Shown here: in pieces, positions 1 to 15,225 of the stretch
Layout: every line of letters starts with the position of its first letter
How positions within the stretch are numbered: the first letter of the stretch is position 1
Origin: Leclercia adecarboxylata
Lineage (GTDB): Bacteria > Pseudomonadota > Gammaproteobacteria > Enterobacterales > Enterobacteriaceae
DNA length: 64,000 nucleotides
Assembly: GCA_901472455.1 (NCBI GenBank)
Contig: LR590464.1
Coordinates: forward strand, 3,224,001-3,288,000
Reading direction: 5' to 3'
Translations under genes and position numbers: made by a program
Notes under the pieces: model-generated
Told to the model about the DNA's origin: nothing
Database searches by the model: none
Seen by the model: the letters and a program-made list of their open reading frames with translations, nothing else

Positions 1-631
1 AAGAGGCCGCACAGCTCGGTAATGAACTGTCACCTACCACGATGGCGCGATAGTTTTTAATCACTCGTCGGTTAACCGGCTCTGGCTCCTGGGCCAGGGG
101 ATGGTGTGGTGCAATGACGAACACCTGTTCCAGGTGCCGAGACAGGCAAAGCCAAAATCACTTAATTGCGGCGGCTCAAGCAGCGCGCCGACGACAATAT
201 CCGCTCGCCCTGCACCAGCGACTCCCAGGAGCCAGCCAGCACGCCATTGATAAACTTCAGGCGGGTAACGCTGTGCCGTTCGTAAAAGGCTTCGATGAGC
301 GGTGCAAGCAGGGAAAAGGGGAATGTATCATCGACCCCAATAATCAGTTCGTTTTTCCCAGCCCTGATGCAGTTTTGACGGCCTGCTTTTCCAGCTCACG
401 TACCGTATGCAGTACGTCACGCCTTTTTCCAGCAGCATTTGTCCGGTGCGGGTAAAGCGCGCCCGGTGGCCGGAACGGTCAAGGATCTGAATATTCAGAT
501 CGCTTTCGAGCTTGTGAACGGTGTAGCTGAGTGCCGAAGGAGTTTTAAAGAGCTTTGCCGAGGCCGCAGCAAAGCTCCCCTCTTTTTTCCAGTGCATCAA
601 GGATAATAAGGACATCCAGCAGCGGTTTCAT
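1..631 (-). pseudogene. yeeY: LysR-type transcriptional regulator YeeY, N-terminal two thirds, frame broken, cut by window edge
   Basis: The first about 80 residues form a LysR winged helix-turn-helix (EGSFAAASAKLFKTPSALSY, then LESDLNIQILDRSG). The start is placed at 631, giving MKPLLDVL, because this agrees with the family. The downstream ATG at 615 lies in another frame only because of an extra A in a homopolymer near 585. At least four further 1-bp indels (near 435, 390, 375 and 215) interrupt the effector-binding domain, which still reads through when corrected (ADIVVGALLEPPQ). The gene runs off the left edge, so its last third is not visible. Position next to yeeZ and the his operon matches yeeY in E. 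coli. The regulatory target is unknown. Dense small indels look like sequence error more than decay, but this cannot be settled here. Confidence 0.75.
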
Positions 632-671
632 GCTCACCCCCTTGTGGTGCGCTTACGCTCCGCCAGCGGCG

Positions 672-1499
672 TTACTCCATAGGCATAACCAGCGGATCGG
701 GAAAGAGATACTCAAATCCCAGTTCATGACAGATGCGGTTCCCATCAATCAATTTGCCCTTCCCCTCTCCCGGGGCATCGTGGAAGTGCGGCGGCGCCAG
801 GCCAAGCTGACGCGACATCACCGGATAAAATGTACTGCGTGTTGGATGAGAGGGCGCACATATATTATAGATGTGCCCGCCCTTTGGAGCCTGTAATAGC
901 AGGGTAATTGCGCCGATCACATCTTCAAGATGCACCAGATTGACGCCATGTTGGCCGTCAGGCGCTGATTTTCCGGCAAAAAAGCGACCAGGATGGCGCC
1001 CCGGCCCCACCAGCCCCGCCAGCCGTAATATATCTACCTGGGTACCCGGTAAATTGTGCAGCCAGTCTTCCAGCTCTTTTAAAACCCGCCCGCTTGCCGT
1101 CACCGGCTGGCGCGGCATATTCTCTTTCACGGTGCCGTCCACATCGCCATATACCGAGGTGGAGCTGGTGAAAATAATGCGGGGAATATGGTACGCGAGG
1201 GCACTGTCGACAATTTCCTGTACGGCCTGCAGATAATAATTCTCACCCGGCCCGGTGCGGCGTGCCGGCAGGGTGATCACCAGCGCATCCACATCACTCA
1301 TTAGCGTATCCAGATCGTCGGTGTCGCACACTAACTCTGGCTCCAGGCGCAATTCAACGCTCTCGATGCCGCACATCCGCGCCGCCTCGACCCCATCCAC
1401 GGTGGTTTTACTGCCGGTGACCTGCCAGCCCCGTGACAACAACGACATGGCCAGCGGCATTCCAAGCCATCCCAGACCGACAATTGCGACCTTTTTCAT
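672..1499 (-). CDS. yeeZ: NAD(P)-binding SDR/epimerase-like protein YeeZ
   Basis: Intact 275-residue protein, the usual YeeZ length. A Rossmann nucleotide-binding loop is at the N terminus (VGLGWLGMPLA, residues 6-16), followed by an extended SDR-like core (FTSSTSVYGD near residue 115). It resembles NAD-dependent epimerases/dehydratases, but the usual YxxxK is not obvious, so catalysis is uncertain. AGGAG lies just upstream of the ATG on the minus strand. It diverges from the his operon and follows yeeY as in E. coli. No substrate is known for the family, and functional names beyond SDR-like would be guesswork. Confidence 0.9.
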   Translation of the reverse strand: MKKVAIVGLGWLGMPLAMSLLSRGWQVTGSKTTVDGVEAARMCGIESVELRLEPELVCDTDDLDTLMSDVDALVITLPARRTGPGENYYLQAVQEIVDSALAYHIPRIIFTSSTSVYGDVDGTVKENMPRQPVTASGRVLKELEDWLHNLPGTQVDILRLAGLVGPGRHPGRFFAGKSAPDGQHGVNLVHLEDVIGAITLLLQAPKGGHIYNICAPSHPTRSTFYPVMSRQLGLAPPHFHDAPGEGKGKLIDGNRICHELGFEYLFPDPLVMPME

Positions 1500-1605
1500 G
1501 CGTTTTCTCCTGACGTTTACGCCTCTGCTTTAAGGCTACGCCAGCCATGCGCAACTGACAATTGATAGCACCAATATGAAATCGTTTAATGATTAAAAAA
1601 AGCCC

Positions 1606-1635
1606 TTGCTTTATGTAGCGTAAGTGGTTTAGGTT
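1606..1635 (+). promoter_or_regulatory. his operon sigma-70 promoter
   Basis: TTGCTT (1606-1611) and TAGGTT (1630-1635) are separated by 18 bp and sit about 40 bp before the leader peptide. This matches the known hisp1 promoter of Salmonella and E. coli in both sequence and position. Nothing else recognisable lies in 1500-1605, which also holds the yeeZ upstream region. Confidence 0.75.
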
Positions 1636-1673
1636 AAACGACATCACATGAATAAGCATTCATCGAGAATTTT

Positions 1674-1724
1674 ATGACACGCGTTCAATTTAAACACCAC
1701 CATCATCACCATCATCCTGACTAG
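1674..1724 (+). CDS. hisL: his operon leader peptide
   Basis: A 16-codon ORF, MTRVQFKHHHHHHHPD, has seven consecutive histidine codons. Ribosome stalling at these codons when His-tRNA is scarce favours antitermination of the downstream attenuator. Sequence and placement, 195 bp before hisG, match hisL of enterobacteria. The peptide has no other known function. Confidence 0.97.
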   Translation: MTRVQFKHHHHHHHPD

Positions 1725-1741
1725 TCTTTCAGGCGATGTGT

Positions 1742-1823
1742 GCTGGAAGACAGTTAGATCTTCCAGCGGTGCAGGAACGCAAGAAAAAGCCCCCGGAAGA
1801 TCGCCTTCCGGGGGCTTTTTTTT
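1742..1823 (+). terminator. his attenuator: pause hairpin and intrinsic terminator
   Basis: Two hairpins follow hisL. The first pairs GCTGGAAGA (1742-1750) with TCTTCCAGC (1759-1767). The second is a strong terminator pairing AGCCCCCGGAAG (1788-1799) with CTTCCGGGGGCT (1805-1816), followed by eight T ending at 1823. This is the classical his attenuation architecture, in which translation of the His codons decides whether the terminator folds. Confidence 0.9.
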
Positions 1824-1868
1824 GGACCGTGTTCAGGCAAGTTACAACAGGATCATGAGGAACCGACA

Positions 1869-2768
1869 ATGTTAGATAATTCACGTTTACGCATAGCTAT
1901 GCAGAAATCAGGTCGTCTTAGCGACGATTCACGCGAACTGCTGGCGCGCTGCGGCATCAAAATCAACCTGCACACTCAGCGCCTGATTGCGCTGGCAGAG
2001 AATATGCCGATTGATATTCTGCGCGTGCGTGACGATGACATTCCGGGTCTGGTGATGGACGGCGTGGTGGATCTGGGCATCATTGGCGAGAACGTGCTGG
2101 AAGAAGAACTTCTCACCCGCCGCGCACAGGGCGAAGACCCGCGCTACTTTACGCTGCGCCGTCTCGATTTTGGCGGTTGCCGCCTGTCGCTGGCAACCCC
2201 GGCTGACGAAGCATGGGACGGCCCGGCTGCACTGAATGGCAAGCGTATCGCCACCTCTTACCCTCACCTGCTGAAGCGTTATCTCGATCAGAAAGGGGTC
2301 CAGTTTAAATCCTGCCTGCTCAACGGCTCTGTTGAAGTGGCGCCGCGTGCCGGTCTGGCGGACGCAATCTGCGATCTGGTCTCCACTGGCGCGACCCTGG
2401 AGGCCAACGGCCTACGCGAAGTTGAGGTGATCTACCGCTCTAAAGCCTGCCTAATCCAGCGCGACGGCGAGATGCCGGAAGCCAAGCAGCAGCTGATTGA
2501 CCGTCTGTTGACCCGTATTCAGGGGGTGATCCAGGCCCGCGAATCGAAATACATTATGATGCATGCGCCGACTGAGCGTCTGGATGAGGTTATTGCCCTG
2601 CTGCCAGGTGCCGAGCGTCCAACCATTCTACCGCTGGCAGGGGATCAACAGCGCGTGGCGATGCATATGGTCAGCAGCGAAACCCTGTTCTGGGAAACCA
2701 TGGAAAAACTGAAAGCGCTGGGTGCCAGTTCGATCCTGGTGTTGCCAATTGAGAAGATGATGGAGTAA
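1869..2768 (+). CDS. hisG: ATP phosphoribosyltransferase
   Basis: First enzyme of histidine synthesis, condensing ATP with PRPP to phosphoribosyl-ATP and feedback-inhibited by histidine. The 299-residue length is that of the long-form HisG with a C-terminal regulatory ACT-like domain. It starts [21 protein letters not shown], typical of enterobacteria, with a GAGGAA ribosome site upstream. It is the first structural gene after the attenuator and is followed by hisD after 5 bp. The frame is intact. Confidence 0.98.
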   Translation: MLDNSRLRIAMQKSGRLSDDSRELLARCGIKINLHTQRLIALAENMPIDILRVRDDDIPGLVMDGVVDLGIIGENVLEEELLTRRAQGEDPRYFTLRRLDFGGCRLSLATPADEAWDGPAALNGKRIATSYPHLLKRYLDQKGVQFKSCLLNGSVEVAPRAGLADAICDLVSTGATLEANGLREVEVIYRSKACLIQRDGEMPEAKQQLIDRLLTRIQGVIQARESKYIMMHAPTERLDEVIALLPGAERPTILPLAGDQQRVAMHMVSSETLFWETMEKLKALGASSILVLPIEKMME

Positions 2769-2773
2769 CCACC

Positions 2774-8279
<5,506 letters not shown>

Positions 8280-8286
<7 letters not shown>

Positions 8287-8891
8287 CAGAGCAACAACGT
8301 GCGCAGCTGGACTGGGAAAAAACGGACGGTTTGATGCCAGTCGTGGTGCAGCACGCGGTATCCGGTGAAGTGCTGATGCTGGGTTATATGAATCAGGATG
8401 CCCTGGCGAAGACCATCGATAGCGGCAAAGTGACCTTCTTCTCACGCACTAAACAGCGTCTGTGGATCAAAGGTGAAACGTCCGGCCATTTTCTGAATGT
8501 GGTCAGCATCACCCCGGACTGCGATAACGATACCCTGCTGGTACTGGTCAATCCCATCGGCCCCACCTGTCACCTGGGCACCAGCAGCTGCTTTGGCGAC
8601 GCCAGCCACCAGTGGCTTTTCCTGTACCAGCTGGAACAACTATTAGCTGAGCGCAAAACTGCCGATCCGCAAAGTTCCTATACCGCGAAGCTCTATGCCA
8701 GCGGCACCAAGCGCATTGCGCAGAAAGTGGGAGAAGAAGGCGTAGAGACAGCCCTGGCCGCCACCGTGAACGACCGGGCCGAACTGACGAATGAAGCCTC
8801 CGACCTGATGTATCACCTGTTGGTGCTGCTACAGGATCAGGACTTAGATTTGACCACCGTGATTGAGAATCTCCGTCAGAGGCACAAATAA
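8280..8891 (+). CDS. hisI: Bifunctional phosphoribosyl-AMP cyclohydrolase / phosphoribosyl-ATP pyrophosphatase
   Basis: HisIE fusion of 203 residues. The N-terminal cyclohydrolase half carries [19 protein letters not shown] and the metal-binding DCDNDTLL and PTCHLG. The C-terminal pyrophosphatase half has [13 protein letters not shown]. It performs steps 2 and 3 and is the last gene of the operon, ending at the terminator hairpin that begins inside its stop region. Intact. Confidence 0.98.
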
Positions 8892-8919
8892 AAAAACCGG
8901 GGAAACCCGGTTTTTTTTT
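8890..8919 (+). terminator. his operon terminator (bidirectional with wzz)
   Basis: A-rich stretch, stem CCGGG/CCCGG around a GAAA tetraloop (8897-8910), then nine T. It lies between the convergent hisI and wzz stops and has A/T runs on both sides, so it can end transcription from either direction. Confidence 0.9.
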
Positions 8920-8925
8920 CAGCTT

Positions 8926-9906
8926 TTAAGCCCTGCTCTGGTAGTTGCGTAGGGCGTTACGTCCTAACACAATGCCGGAACCGACAATCCCGCCCAGCAG
9001 TACCGCCAGAACCAGTACCAACGAACGTTTAGGACTGTCACGACGAATCGGCAGGTCCGGCTTCATGACATAGCGATAGGCATGGATGGTTGTCGGATCG
9101 ATTTTCAGTTTTTGAATATCGAGCAGTTTCTGTTTGTTCTGATAATAGCTGTCGGACAGCGTCAGTGGACGTGAAGATTCATGGGCAATCATGGATTGCA
9201 GCGCTTCAGTCCCTAACAGGAACATCGTTTCTTGCGTAACGTCCTGAGTCTGCTGGATTTTTGGGGTGGTAATGTTGGCCGCTTCAGCATACTTCAGGGC
9301 TTCTGTGATTTGCTTGATTCGCACATCTTTTTGTTCCTGAGCGATGGTCTCCTGGTTACCCAGCACATCGTTCAAGCTGGTGACCTGCTGCTTGATGTTA
9401 TCGTTCAGATCAACTTCCAGCTCTTTTTGAATTTGCTCATCAATCTGCTGAATATATTGCGCTACCTGCTTTTGCGCCGCTTCGGCTGAGCTACTCACAT
9501 ATTTAATGCTGAGAGGGATATCCTGGCCTTTAACGGTAGGCTCGATAGTCAGGGATTCCGGGACAGCACCGTTTTCCAGCGTCTGGGATAATGCGGAGAA
9601 GGAGGCGTTATAACGCGTGATTACGCTCGCCTGGATTTCAGTCAGTTTCGGCGCATTACTACCATAAAGGATATTCAGCGCGTTGCTGTAACTGCCAATT
9701 TGAGCGGCATCAGGTTGAGTGATGATCGCGGTAGATGTCCACTTCTCTTTGGCAAAGGCCAGGTACAGGCCAGCAATTATAAGGGCGATGGCGATAAACA
9801 CAGCAATTAGCCATTTTCCACGCCACAGCTGTACCAATAGATCAATCAAATCAATCTGTTCAGGGTCATTGCTTCGCATGACCGTGTTATTGTTGTTGTG
9901 CGTCAT
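8926..9906 (-). CDS. wzzB: O-antigen chain length determinant Wzz
   Basis: Inner-membrane polysaccharide co-polymerase that sets the modal O-antigen length. Intact, 326 residues. TM1 lies at about 33-53 after DPEQIDLIDLLVQLWRGKW. A long periplasmic coiled-coil region follows, then the PIRRDSPKRS proline motif and TM2 (about 292-315, AVLLGGIVGSGIVLG). It lies at the gnd-distal edge of the O-antigen region as in E. coli, convergent with hisI and divergent from uge. The 190-bp gap to uge must hold both promoters. Confidence 0.96.
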   Translation of the reverse strand: MTHNNNNTVMRSNDPEQIDLIDLLVQLWRGKWLIAVFIAIALIIAGLYLAFAKEKWTSTAIITQPDAAQIGSYSNALNILYGSNAPKLTEIQASVITRYNASFSALSQTLENGAVPESLTIEPTVKGQDIPLSIKYVSSSAEAAQKQVAQYIQQIDEQIQKELEVDLNDNIKQQVTSLNDVLGNQETIAQEQKDVRIKQITEALKYAEAANITTPKIQQTQDVTQETMFLLGTEALQSMIAHESSRPLTLSDSYYQNKQKLLDIQKLKIDPTTIHAYRYVMKPDLPIRRDSPKRSLVLVLAVLLGGIVGSGIVLGRNALRNYQSRA

Positions 9907-10100
9907 ATAATCCTTAGAAGGCGAAAAAGCGCAAATAATAAAGTTTCAGATATAGTTTATCGATTGTTTTCGGATTTTCTATAGGAATCCGATTAGGCAT
10001 ATCGAAAATATGATGTTTGGATACCTTTCGCATCGCGTTATCATACCCCAAATCCGGTACTTAACGCACCGGACATGATACGTAACAGATGAGGACAGTT

Positions 10101-11104
10101 ATGAAATTTCTGGTCACTGGCGCTGCAGGCTTTATCGGCGCTCATGTCAGCAAGCGGCTCCTGGATGCCGGACATCAGGTTGTGGGTATCGACAACCTTA
10201 ATGACTATTACGATGTGAACCTGAAGCAGGCGCGTCTTGATCTGCTCACCTCCGCGAATTTTAGCTTCCATAAGCTTGAACTGGCCGACCGCGACGGTAT
10301 GGCGGCCCTCTTCGCTACAGAAAAATTCGATCGGGTGATCCATCTCGCCGCCCAGGCTGGCGTGCGCTACTCCCTGGATAACCCACATGCTTATGCAGAA
10401 GCCAACCTGGTGGGGCATCTGAACGTACTGGAAGGCTGCCGTCATAATAAGGTGCAGCATCTGCTTTATGCCTCCTCCAGTTCCGTGTACGGTCTGAACC
10501 GTAAGATGCCGTTCTCAACGGATGACTCCGTGGATCACCCGGTTTCGCTGTACGCCGCGACCAAAAAAGCCAACGAGCTGATGTCACATACCTACTCCCA
10601 CCTGTATGGTCTGCCGACGACTGGCCTGCGCTTCTTTACTGTTTACGGCCCGTGGGGGCGTCCTGACATGGCGTTGTTTAAATTCACCAAAGCCATGGTT
10701 GAAGGCAAAAGTATCGACGTCTATAACTTCGGCAAGATGAAGCGTGACTTCACCTATATCGATGACATTGCTGAAGCGATTGTTCGTTTGCAGGACGTTA
10801 TTCCCCAGGCGGACAGTAACTGGACGGTGGAGTCTGGCTCCCCTGCGACCAGCTCCGCGCCTTATCGTGTCTATAACATCGGGAATAGCTCCCCTGTTGA
10901 ACTGATGGACTACATCACGGCGCTGGAAGAGGCGTTAGGCATTGAAGCTGACAAAAACATGATGCCGATCCAGCCGGTGATGTGCTGGAAACCAGCGCAG
11001 ATACCACGGCGCTGTATGAGGTTATCGGCTTTAAACCTCAGACCTCGGTGAAAGAAGGCGTTAAGAACTTCGTTGACTGGTATCGCGAGTTTTATAAGGT
11101 TTAA
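10101..11104 (+). CDS. uge: UDP-glucuronate/galacturonate 4-epimerase, SDR family (one frameshift)
   Basis: Extended SDR epimerase: NAD loop [10 protein letters not shown] (residues 6-15), YAATK active-site YxxxK (about 155), and [17 protein letters not shown] typical of UDP-GlcA 4-epimerases. It probably converts UDP-GlcA made by the neighbouring Ugd to UDP-GalA for LPS core or O-unit use. The start at 10101 is preferred over the in-frame ATG at 10089 because GAGGA lies just before it. A missing G near 10977 shifts the frame; the expected end ([17 protein letters not shown]...WYREFYKV) follows in another frame to 11104, giving 334 residues. On the plus strand, it is convergent with ugd. Confidence 0.87.
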
Positions 11105-11136
11105 AAAAAAGCCCGGCATAATTGCCGGGCTTTTTT
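11103..11136 (+). terminator. Bidirectional terminator between uge and ugd
   Basis: A-run, GCCCGGC (11111-11117), loop ATAATT, GCCGGGC (11124-11130), then six T. It lies between convergent stops at 11104 and 11152, so it can serve both genes. Confidence 0.88.
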
Positions 11137-11151
11137 CTGCTGTTGATAAAG

Positions 11152-12318
11152 TCAGTCGTTACCAAACAGATCGCGGGTATAGACCTTATCCGCCACGTCG
11201 GAGAGTTCTTCCGCCATTCGGTTAGAGATAATCACATCGGCCTCTTTCTTGAAGGCATCCAGGTCGCGGACCACCCGGGAATGGAAGAATTCGTCTTCCT
11301 TCATCACCGGCTCATAAATGATGACCTGAACGCCTTTTGCCTTAATACGCTTCATAATCCCCTGAATGGAGGAGGCACGGAAGTTATCCGAACCGCTCTT
11401 CATAATCAGACGGTACACGCCCACAACTTTAGGGTGGCGCGCCAGAATGGAATCAGAGATGAAGTCTTTACGCGTGCGGTTAGCATCTACAATCGCAGAG
11501 ATTAAGTTGTTCGGTACGGACTGGTAGTTAGCCAGCAGCTGCTTGGTATCTTTTGGCAAGCAGTAGCCACCGTAACCGAAGGAAGGGTTGTTGTAGTGGT
11601 TACCGATACGCGGGTCGAGGCAGACGCCTTCAATGATCTGGCGGGTATTCAAGCCCAGGCTCTCTGCGTAGCTGTCCAGCTCGTTAAAATAGGCAACACG
11701 CATGGCCAGATAGGTATTGGCAAAGAGTTTGATGGCTTCCGCTTCTGTGGCGTCGGTATAAAGAACATTGATGTCCTTTTTAATGGCGCCTTCCTGCAGC
11801 AGGGCAGCAAAACGTTCCGCACGCTCGGAGCGCTCACCAATGACGATACGAGACGGGTGCAGGTTATCGTACAATGCCCTGCCCTCACGCAGGAACTCAG
11901 GTGAGAAAATGACATTATCGATACCCAGCTCTTCTTTTATCGATTGGGTGAAGCCGACAGGAATGGTTGATTTGATGATCATCACGGCATTCGGGTTAAT
12001 CGCCGTCACATCCTTAATCACCGCTTCTACGCTCGACGTGTTGAAATAGTTCGTTTTTGGATCGTAGTCGGTTGGCGTGGCAATGATGACAAAATCCGCC
12101 CCGGTGTAGGCGTCAACTTTGTCAGTGGTCGCACGGAAATTCAATGGCTTATTCGTCAGATAATCCTGGATCTCTTTATCCACGATGGGTGAGATCTTCT
12201 GGTTCAACATATCTACTTTGGCCTGCACGATATCCAGGGCCACCACTTCATGGTGCTGCGCAATCAGGATCCCGTTAGAGAGACCCACATAACCTGTTCC
12301 TGAGATTGTTATTTTCAT
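11152..12318 (-). CDS. ugd: UDP-glucose 6-dehydrogenase
   Basis: Oxidises UDP-Glc to UDP-GlcA with two NAD, feeding colanic acid, UDP-GalA (through uge) and lipid A modification. Intact, 388 residues. The NAD loop [10 protein letters not shown] is at residues 7-16, and the catalytic Cys lies in [13 protein letters not shown] (about 260). In E. coli the gene responds to Rcs, PhoP and PmrA. The 196-bp upstream region holds short TTAA-rich repeats just before the ATG, but I cannot assign boxes with confidence. Confidence 0.97.
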   Translation of the reverse strand: MKITISGTGYVGLSNGILIAQHHEVVALDIVQAKVDMLNQKISPIVDKEIQDYLTNKPLNFRATTDKVDAYTGADFVIIATPTDYDPKTNYFNTSSVEAVIKDVTAINPNAVMIIKSTIPVGFTQSIKEELGIDNVIFSPEFLREGRALYDNLHPSRIVIGERSERAERFAALLQEGAIKKDINVLYTDATEAEAIKLFANTYLAMRVAYFNELDSYAESLGLNTRQIIEGVCLDPRIGNHYNNPSFGYGGYCLPKDTKQLLANYQSVPNNLISAIVDANRTRKDFISDSILARHPKVVGVYRLIMKSGSDNFRASSIQGIMKRIKAKGVQVIIYEPVMKEDEFFHSRVVRDLDAFKKEADVIISNRMAEELSDVADKVYTRDLFGND

Positions 12319-12514
12319 TGAATTAACGTCTTTAAGTTAAGTGTCGGGAGCGACAACCGCCCCACCGCTATAAGCAACTTTTGGGGTTTTTACCCCGTAT
12401 GCTGAGTTGATGTCAAGGCGAATGGCCGGCTGCAGAAAGGAACAATTGTAGTGTTTTATGCTGCATTAACGCTGCCCCGATGACCAGGGTTAGGCAACAC
12501 GGGGATATTACAAA

Positions 12515-12543
12515 TAAAAAAAACCCGGTGACATTCACCGGGT
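12515..12543 (-). terminator. gnd terminator
   Basis: On the minus strand ACCCGGTG and CACCGGGT (12523-12530 with 12536-12543) form a stem around a 5-base loop, followed by a T-rich tract at 12515-12522. It starts 27 bp after the gnd stop. Confidence 0.85.
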
Positions 12544-12570
12544 CTCGCTACATGACTGAGTTAAATCAGA

Positions 12571-13977
12571 TTAATCCAGCCACTCGGTGTGGAAAACACC
12601 TTCTTTATCGGTACGTTTATAGGTGTGCGCGCCGAAGTAGTCGCGCTGCGCCTGAATCAGGTTCGCAGGCAGAACGGCAGCACGGTAGCTGTCGTAATAA
12701 GCGACTGCAGCAGAGAAGGTTGGCACAGGAATGCCGTTCTGTACTGCGTAAGCCACGACGTCACGCAGCGCTTGCTGGTAATCATCAGCAATCTGCTTGA
12801 AGTATGGGGCCAGCAGCAGGTTAGCGATGCCCGCGTTTTCAGCGTATGCATCGGTAATTTTCTGCAGGAACTGAGCACGGATGATGCAACCGGCACGGAA
12901 GATCTTCGCGATTTCACCGTAGTTCAGATCCCAGTTGTTCTCATCAGAGGCGGCACGCAGCTGAGAGAAGCCCTGCGCGTAAGAGACGATTTTACCCAGG
13001 TACAGAGCGCGACGGACTTTTTCGATAAATTCTGCTTTATCGCCAGCCAGCTGTGTTTGTGGACCGGTGAGCACTTTAGATGCCGCAACACGCTGCTCTT
13101 TGAGAGAAGAGATGTAACGCGCGAAGACCGATTCGGTGATCAGTGACAGTGGCTCGCCCAGATCCAGGGAGCTTTGGCTGGTCCATTTACCAGTGCCTTT
13201 ATTCGCCGCTTCATCCAGAATCACATCGACCAGGTATTTACCTTCTTCATCTTTCTTGGTGAAGATGTCTTTGGTGATGTCGATCAGATAGCTGCTCAGC
13301 TCACCGTTATTCCAGTCGGTAAAGGTTTGCGCCAGTTCGTCGTTAGTAAGGTTCAGGCCGCCTTTCAGCAGTGAGTAGGCTTCAGCGATCAGCTGCATAT
13401 CACCGTATTCAATACCGTTGTGAACCATCTTCACGTAGTGACCCGCACCGTCTGGACCGATATAGGTCACACACGGTTCACCGTCTTCAGCAACGGCAGC
13501 AATCTTGGTCAGGATTGGCGCAACCAGCTCATAGGCGTCTTTCTGGCCGCCAGGCATGATAGATGGACCCTTCAGTGCGCCCTCTTCACCGCCCGAAACA
13601 CCGGTACCGATGAAGTTGAAGCCTTCAGCTGACAGTTCACGGTTACGACGAATGGTGTCGTGGAAGAAGGTGTTACCGCCATCGATGATAATGTCGCCTT
13701 TTTCCAGGTACGGTTTCAGGGAGTCGATGGCCGCATCGGTGCCAGCGCCTGCTTTCACCATTAACAGGATGCGACGAGGCGTTTCCAGGGATTCAACGAA
13801 CTCCTGCACCGTATAGAAAGGAACGAGTTTTTTGCCTGGGTTCTCGGCAATCACTTCTTCAGTTTTATCACGGGAGCGGTTGAAAACGGAGACGGTATAA
13901 CCACGGCTTTCGATGTTCAGCGCCAGGTTGCGCCCCATCACTGCCATACCGACGACGCCGATCTGTTGTTTGGACAT
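12571..13977 (-). CDS. gnd: 6-phosphogluconate dehydrogenase, decarboxylating
   Basis: Oxidative pentose phosphate enzyme making ribulose-5-phosphate and NADPH. Intact, 468 residues. NADP loop [13 protein letters not shown] at 9-21; the substrate motif [21 protein letters not shown] and [13 protein letters not shown] are present. It flanks the O-antigen block as in other enterobacteria and often recombines with it. The leader (13978-14050) keeps the conserved GCCACATTTCAAGCCGC and ACAGGAGT elements seen upstream of E. coli gnd, so it has its own promoter region in the AT-rich gap to 14101. Confidence 0.97.
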   Translation of the reverse strand: MSKQQIGVVGMAVMGRNLALNIESRGYTVSVFNRSRDKTEEVIAENPGKKLVPFYTVQEFVESLETPRRILLMVKAGAGTDAAIDSLKPYLEKGDIIIDGGNTFFHDTIRRNRELSAEGFNFIGTGVSGGEEGALKGPSIMPGGQKDAYELVAPILTKIAAVAEDGEPCVTYIGPDGAGHYVKMVHNGIEYGDMQLIAEAYSLLKGGLNLTNDELAQTFTDWNNGELSSYLIDITKDIFTKKDEEGKYLVDVILDEAANKGTGKWTSQSSLDLGEPLSLITESVFARYISSLKEQRVAASKVLTGPQTQLAGDKAEFIEKVRRALYLGKIVSYAQGFSQLRAASDENNWDLNYGEIAKIFRAGCIIRAQFLQKITDAYAENAGIANLLLAPYFKQIADDYQQALRDVVAYAVQNGIPVPTFSAAVAYYDSYRAAVLPANLIQAQRDYFGAHTYKRTDKEGVFHTEWLD

Positions 13978-14101
13978 TACATACTCCTGTCAGGTGTGGT
14001 CACCGCGCCATATACGCGGCTTGAAATGTGGCTTAGATGTTAACTCAACGAGTGTTTTTTTTTAAAAGATAATTTTTTTAATATTAACAATAGGAAATAT
14101 A

Positions 14102-15205
14102 TTAGTTATTTGTTGTTAATAAATGCTTTATGGTTTTATCCCAATCATAAAATTCATCATCTTTTTTCAAATTCACTTCATTGAAAACGGGTTTTCCATC
14201 CATTAAATCAACAAAAAGGTTTGCTAAATCCTCTGCGGAATAAGGATCAATGAAAGCAGCGCACTCATAATTACCCAAGGTTTCATGCGCATAAGGTAAA
14301 TCAGCCAATATAATCGGCTTCGCATGCATCTTGGCTTCTGAAATGGGTAGGCCCCATGTTTCCAATAATGACGGGAATATTACGACATCACATTGATTAT
14401 AAGCCTGTTCAACCTGGGCGAAGTTTAGCAGGCCAGTAAAATTAACACCTTCAACATGTTTATACTTATCTATTATATACTTTGAGAATTTATTCGTATC
14501 TTCTGAAAACGTTAACGTAAGCGTTAGCTTCCCTTTATGAGCAGGCGATTTCTCATTGAATAGCGAAAGGGCATCAAGCAGTAACTCAAAATTCTTAAAC
14601 GTACGAGGCAATGCAGGATAAAAAAGATTTACCGTATGCTCAGGACTAAATGAAGGTTTCGCGTCATTAACAACAGGGTTAATAGGGCGAGAAACAATAT
14701 ACCGCTCGGCGCCTACATGATTTTTCAAATACTCGCCAAACCAACGTTGCTGCACAATGATGGCATCATTCTTTTTAATATTGATTTTGTAAAGTAGATT
14801 ATAGAATTTAGAAAAAAGGAAGAATTTGGGTTCGTAAAGAAAATCTTTGAAATTAGACTTATAAACTGTAGAGCAGTTATGGCAATAAACAAATTGCTTT
14901 TTTACTGCGACATTAGGCGTGATATCGTGCATTGCCAACCAAACGTCTGCGCCCCATTTTTTACTCAAACCCTTACATGTAACAAGCTCAAAATAGAGCC
15001 TTTTGAGCCAGCTTTTTTTGATGTCAGGATATTCAATAAACGTAATATTATCGAAGACAAGATCATTGAACAATTCTTTTTTATGCACCAATGCATAAAC
15101 GGTATCTTCAGGCGATGTATTCTTATCTAATGTTATCAATGCATCTCTGAATACTTTAAGCGTTCCCCCCTCTACGAGGTTAACGCCTGAAATAACTATA
15201 AACAT
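14102..15205 (-). CDS. GT4-type glycosyltransferase of the O-antigen locus
   Basis: Intact, 367 residues. GT-B fold with a family 4 C-terminal domain: NLFYPALPRTFKNFELLLDAL, then VIFPSLLETWGLPISEAKMHAKPIILADLPYAHETLG with the EX7E-type donor-binding segment. It presumably transfers one sugar of the O-unit on the cytoplasmic face; donor and acceptor cannot be read from sequence. Last gene of the AT-rich block, 20 bp downstream of wzy, with codon use unlike the flanking gnd. The start at 15205 gives MFIVISGVNLVEGGTLKV, a usual N terminus for this family. Confidence 0.85.
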   Translation of the reverse strand: MFIVISGVNLVEGGTLKVFRDALITLDKNTSPEDTVYALVHKKELFNDLVFDNITFIEYPDIKKSWLKRLYFELVTCKGLSKKWGADVWLAMHDITPNVAVKKQFVYCHNCSTVYKSNFKDFLYEPKFFLFSKFYNLLYKINIKKNDAIIVQQRWFGEYLKNHVGAERYIVSRPINPVVNDAKPSFSPEHTVNLFYPALPRTFKNFELLLDALSLFNEKSPAHKGKLTLTLTFSEDTNKFSKYIIDKYKHVEGVNFTGLLNFAQVEQAYNQCDVVIFPSLLETWGLPISEAKMHAKPIILADLPYAHETLGNYECAAFIDPYSAEDLANLFVDLMDGKPVFNEVNLKKDDEFYDWDKTIKHLLTTNN

Positions 15206-15225
15206 AAATATTCCTTTCCGCCAGA

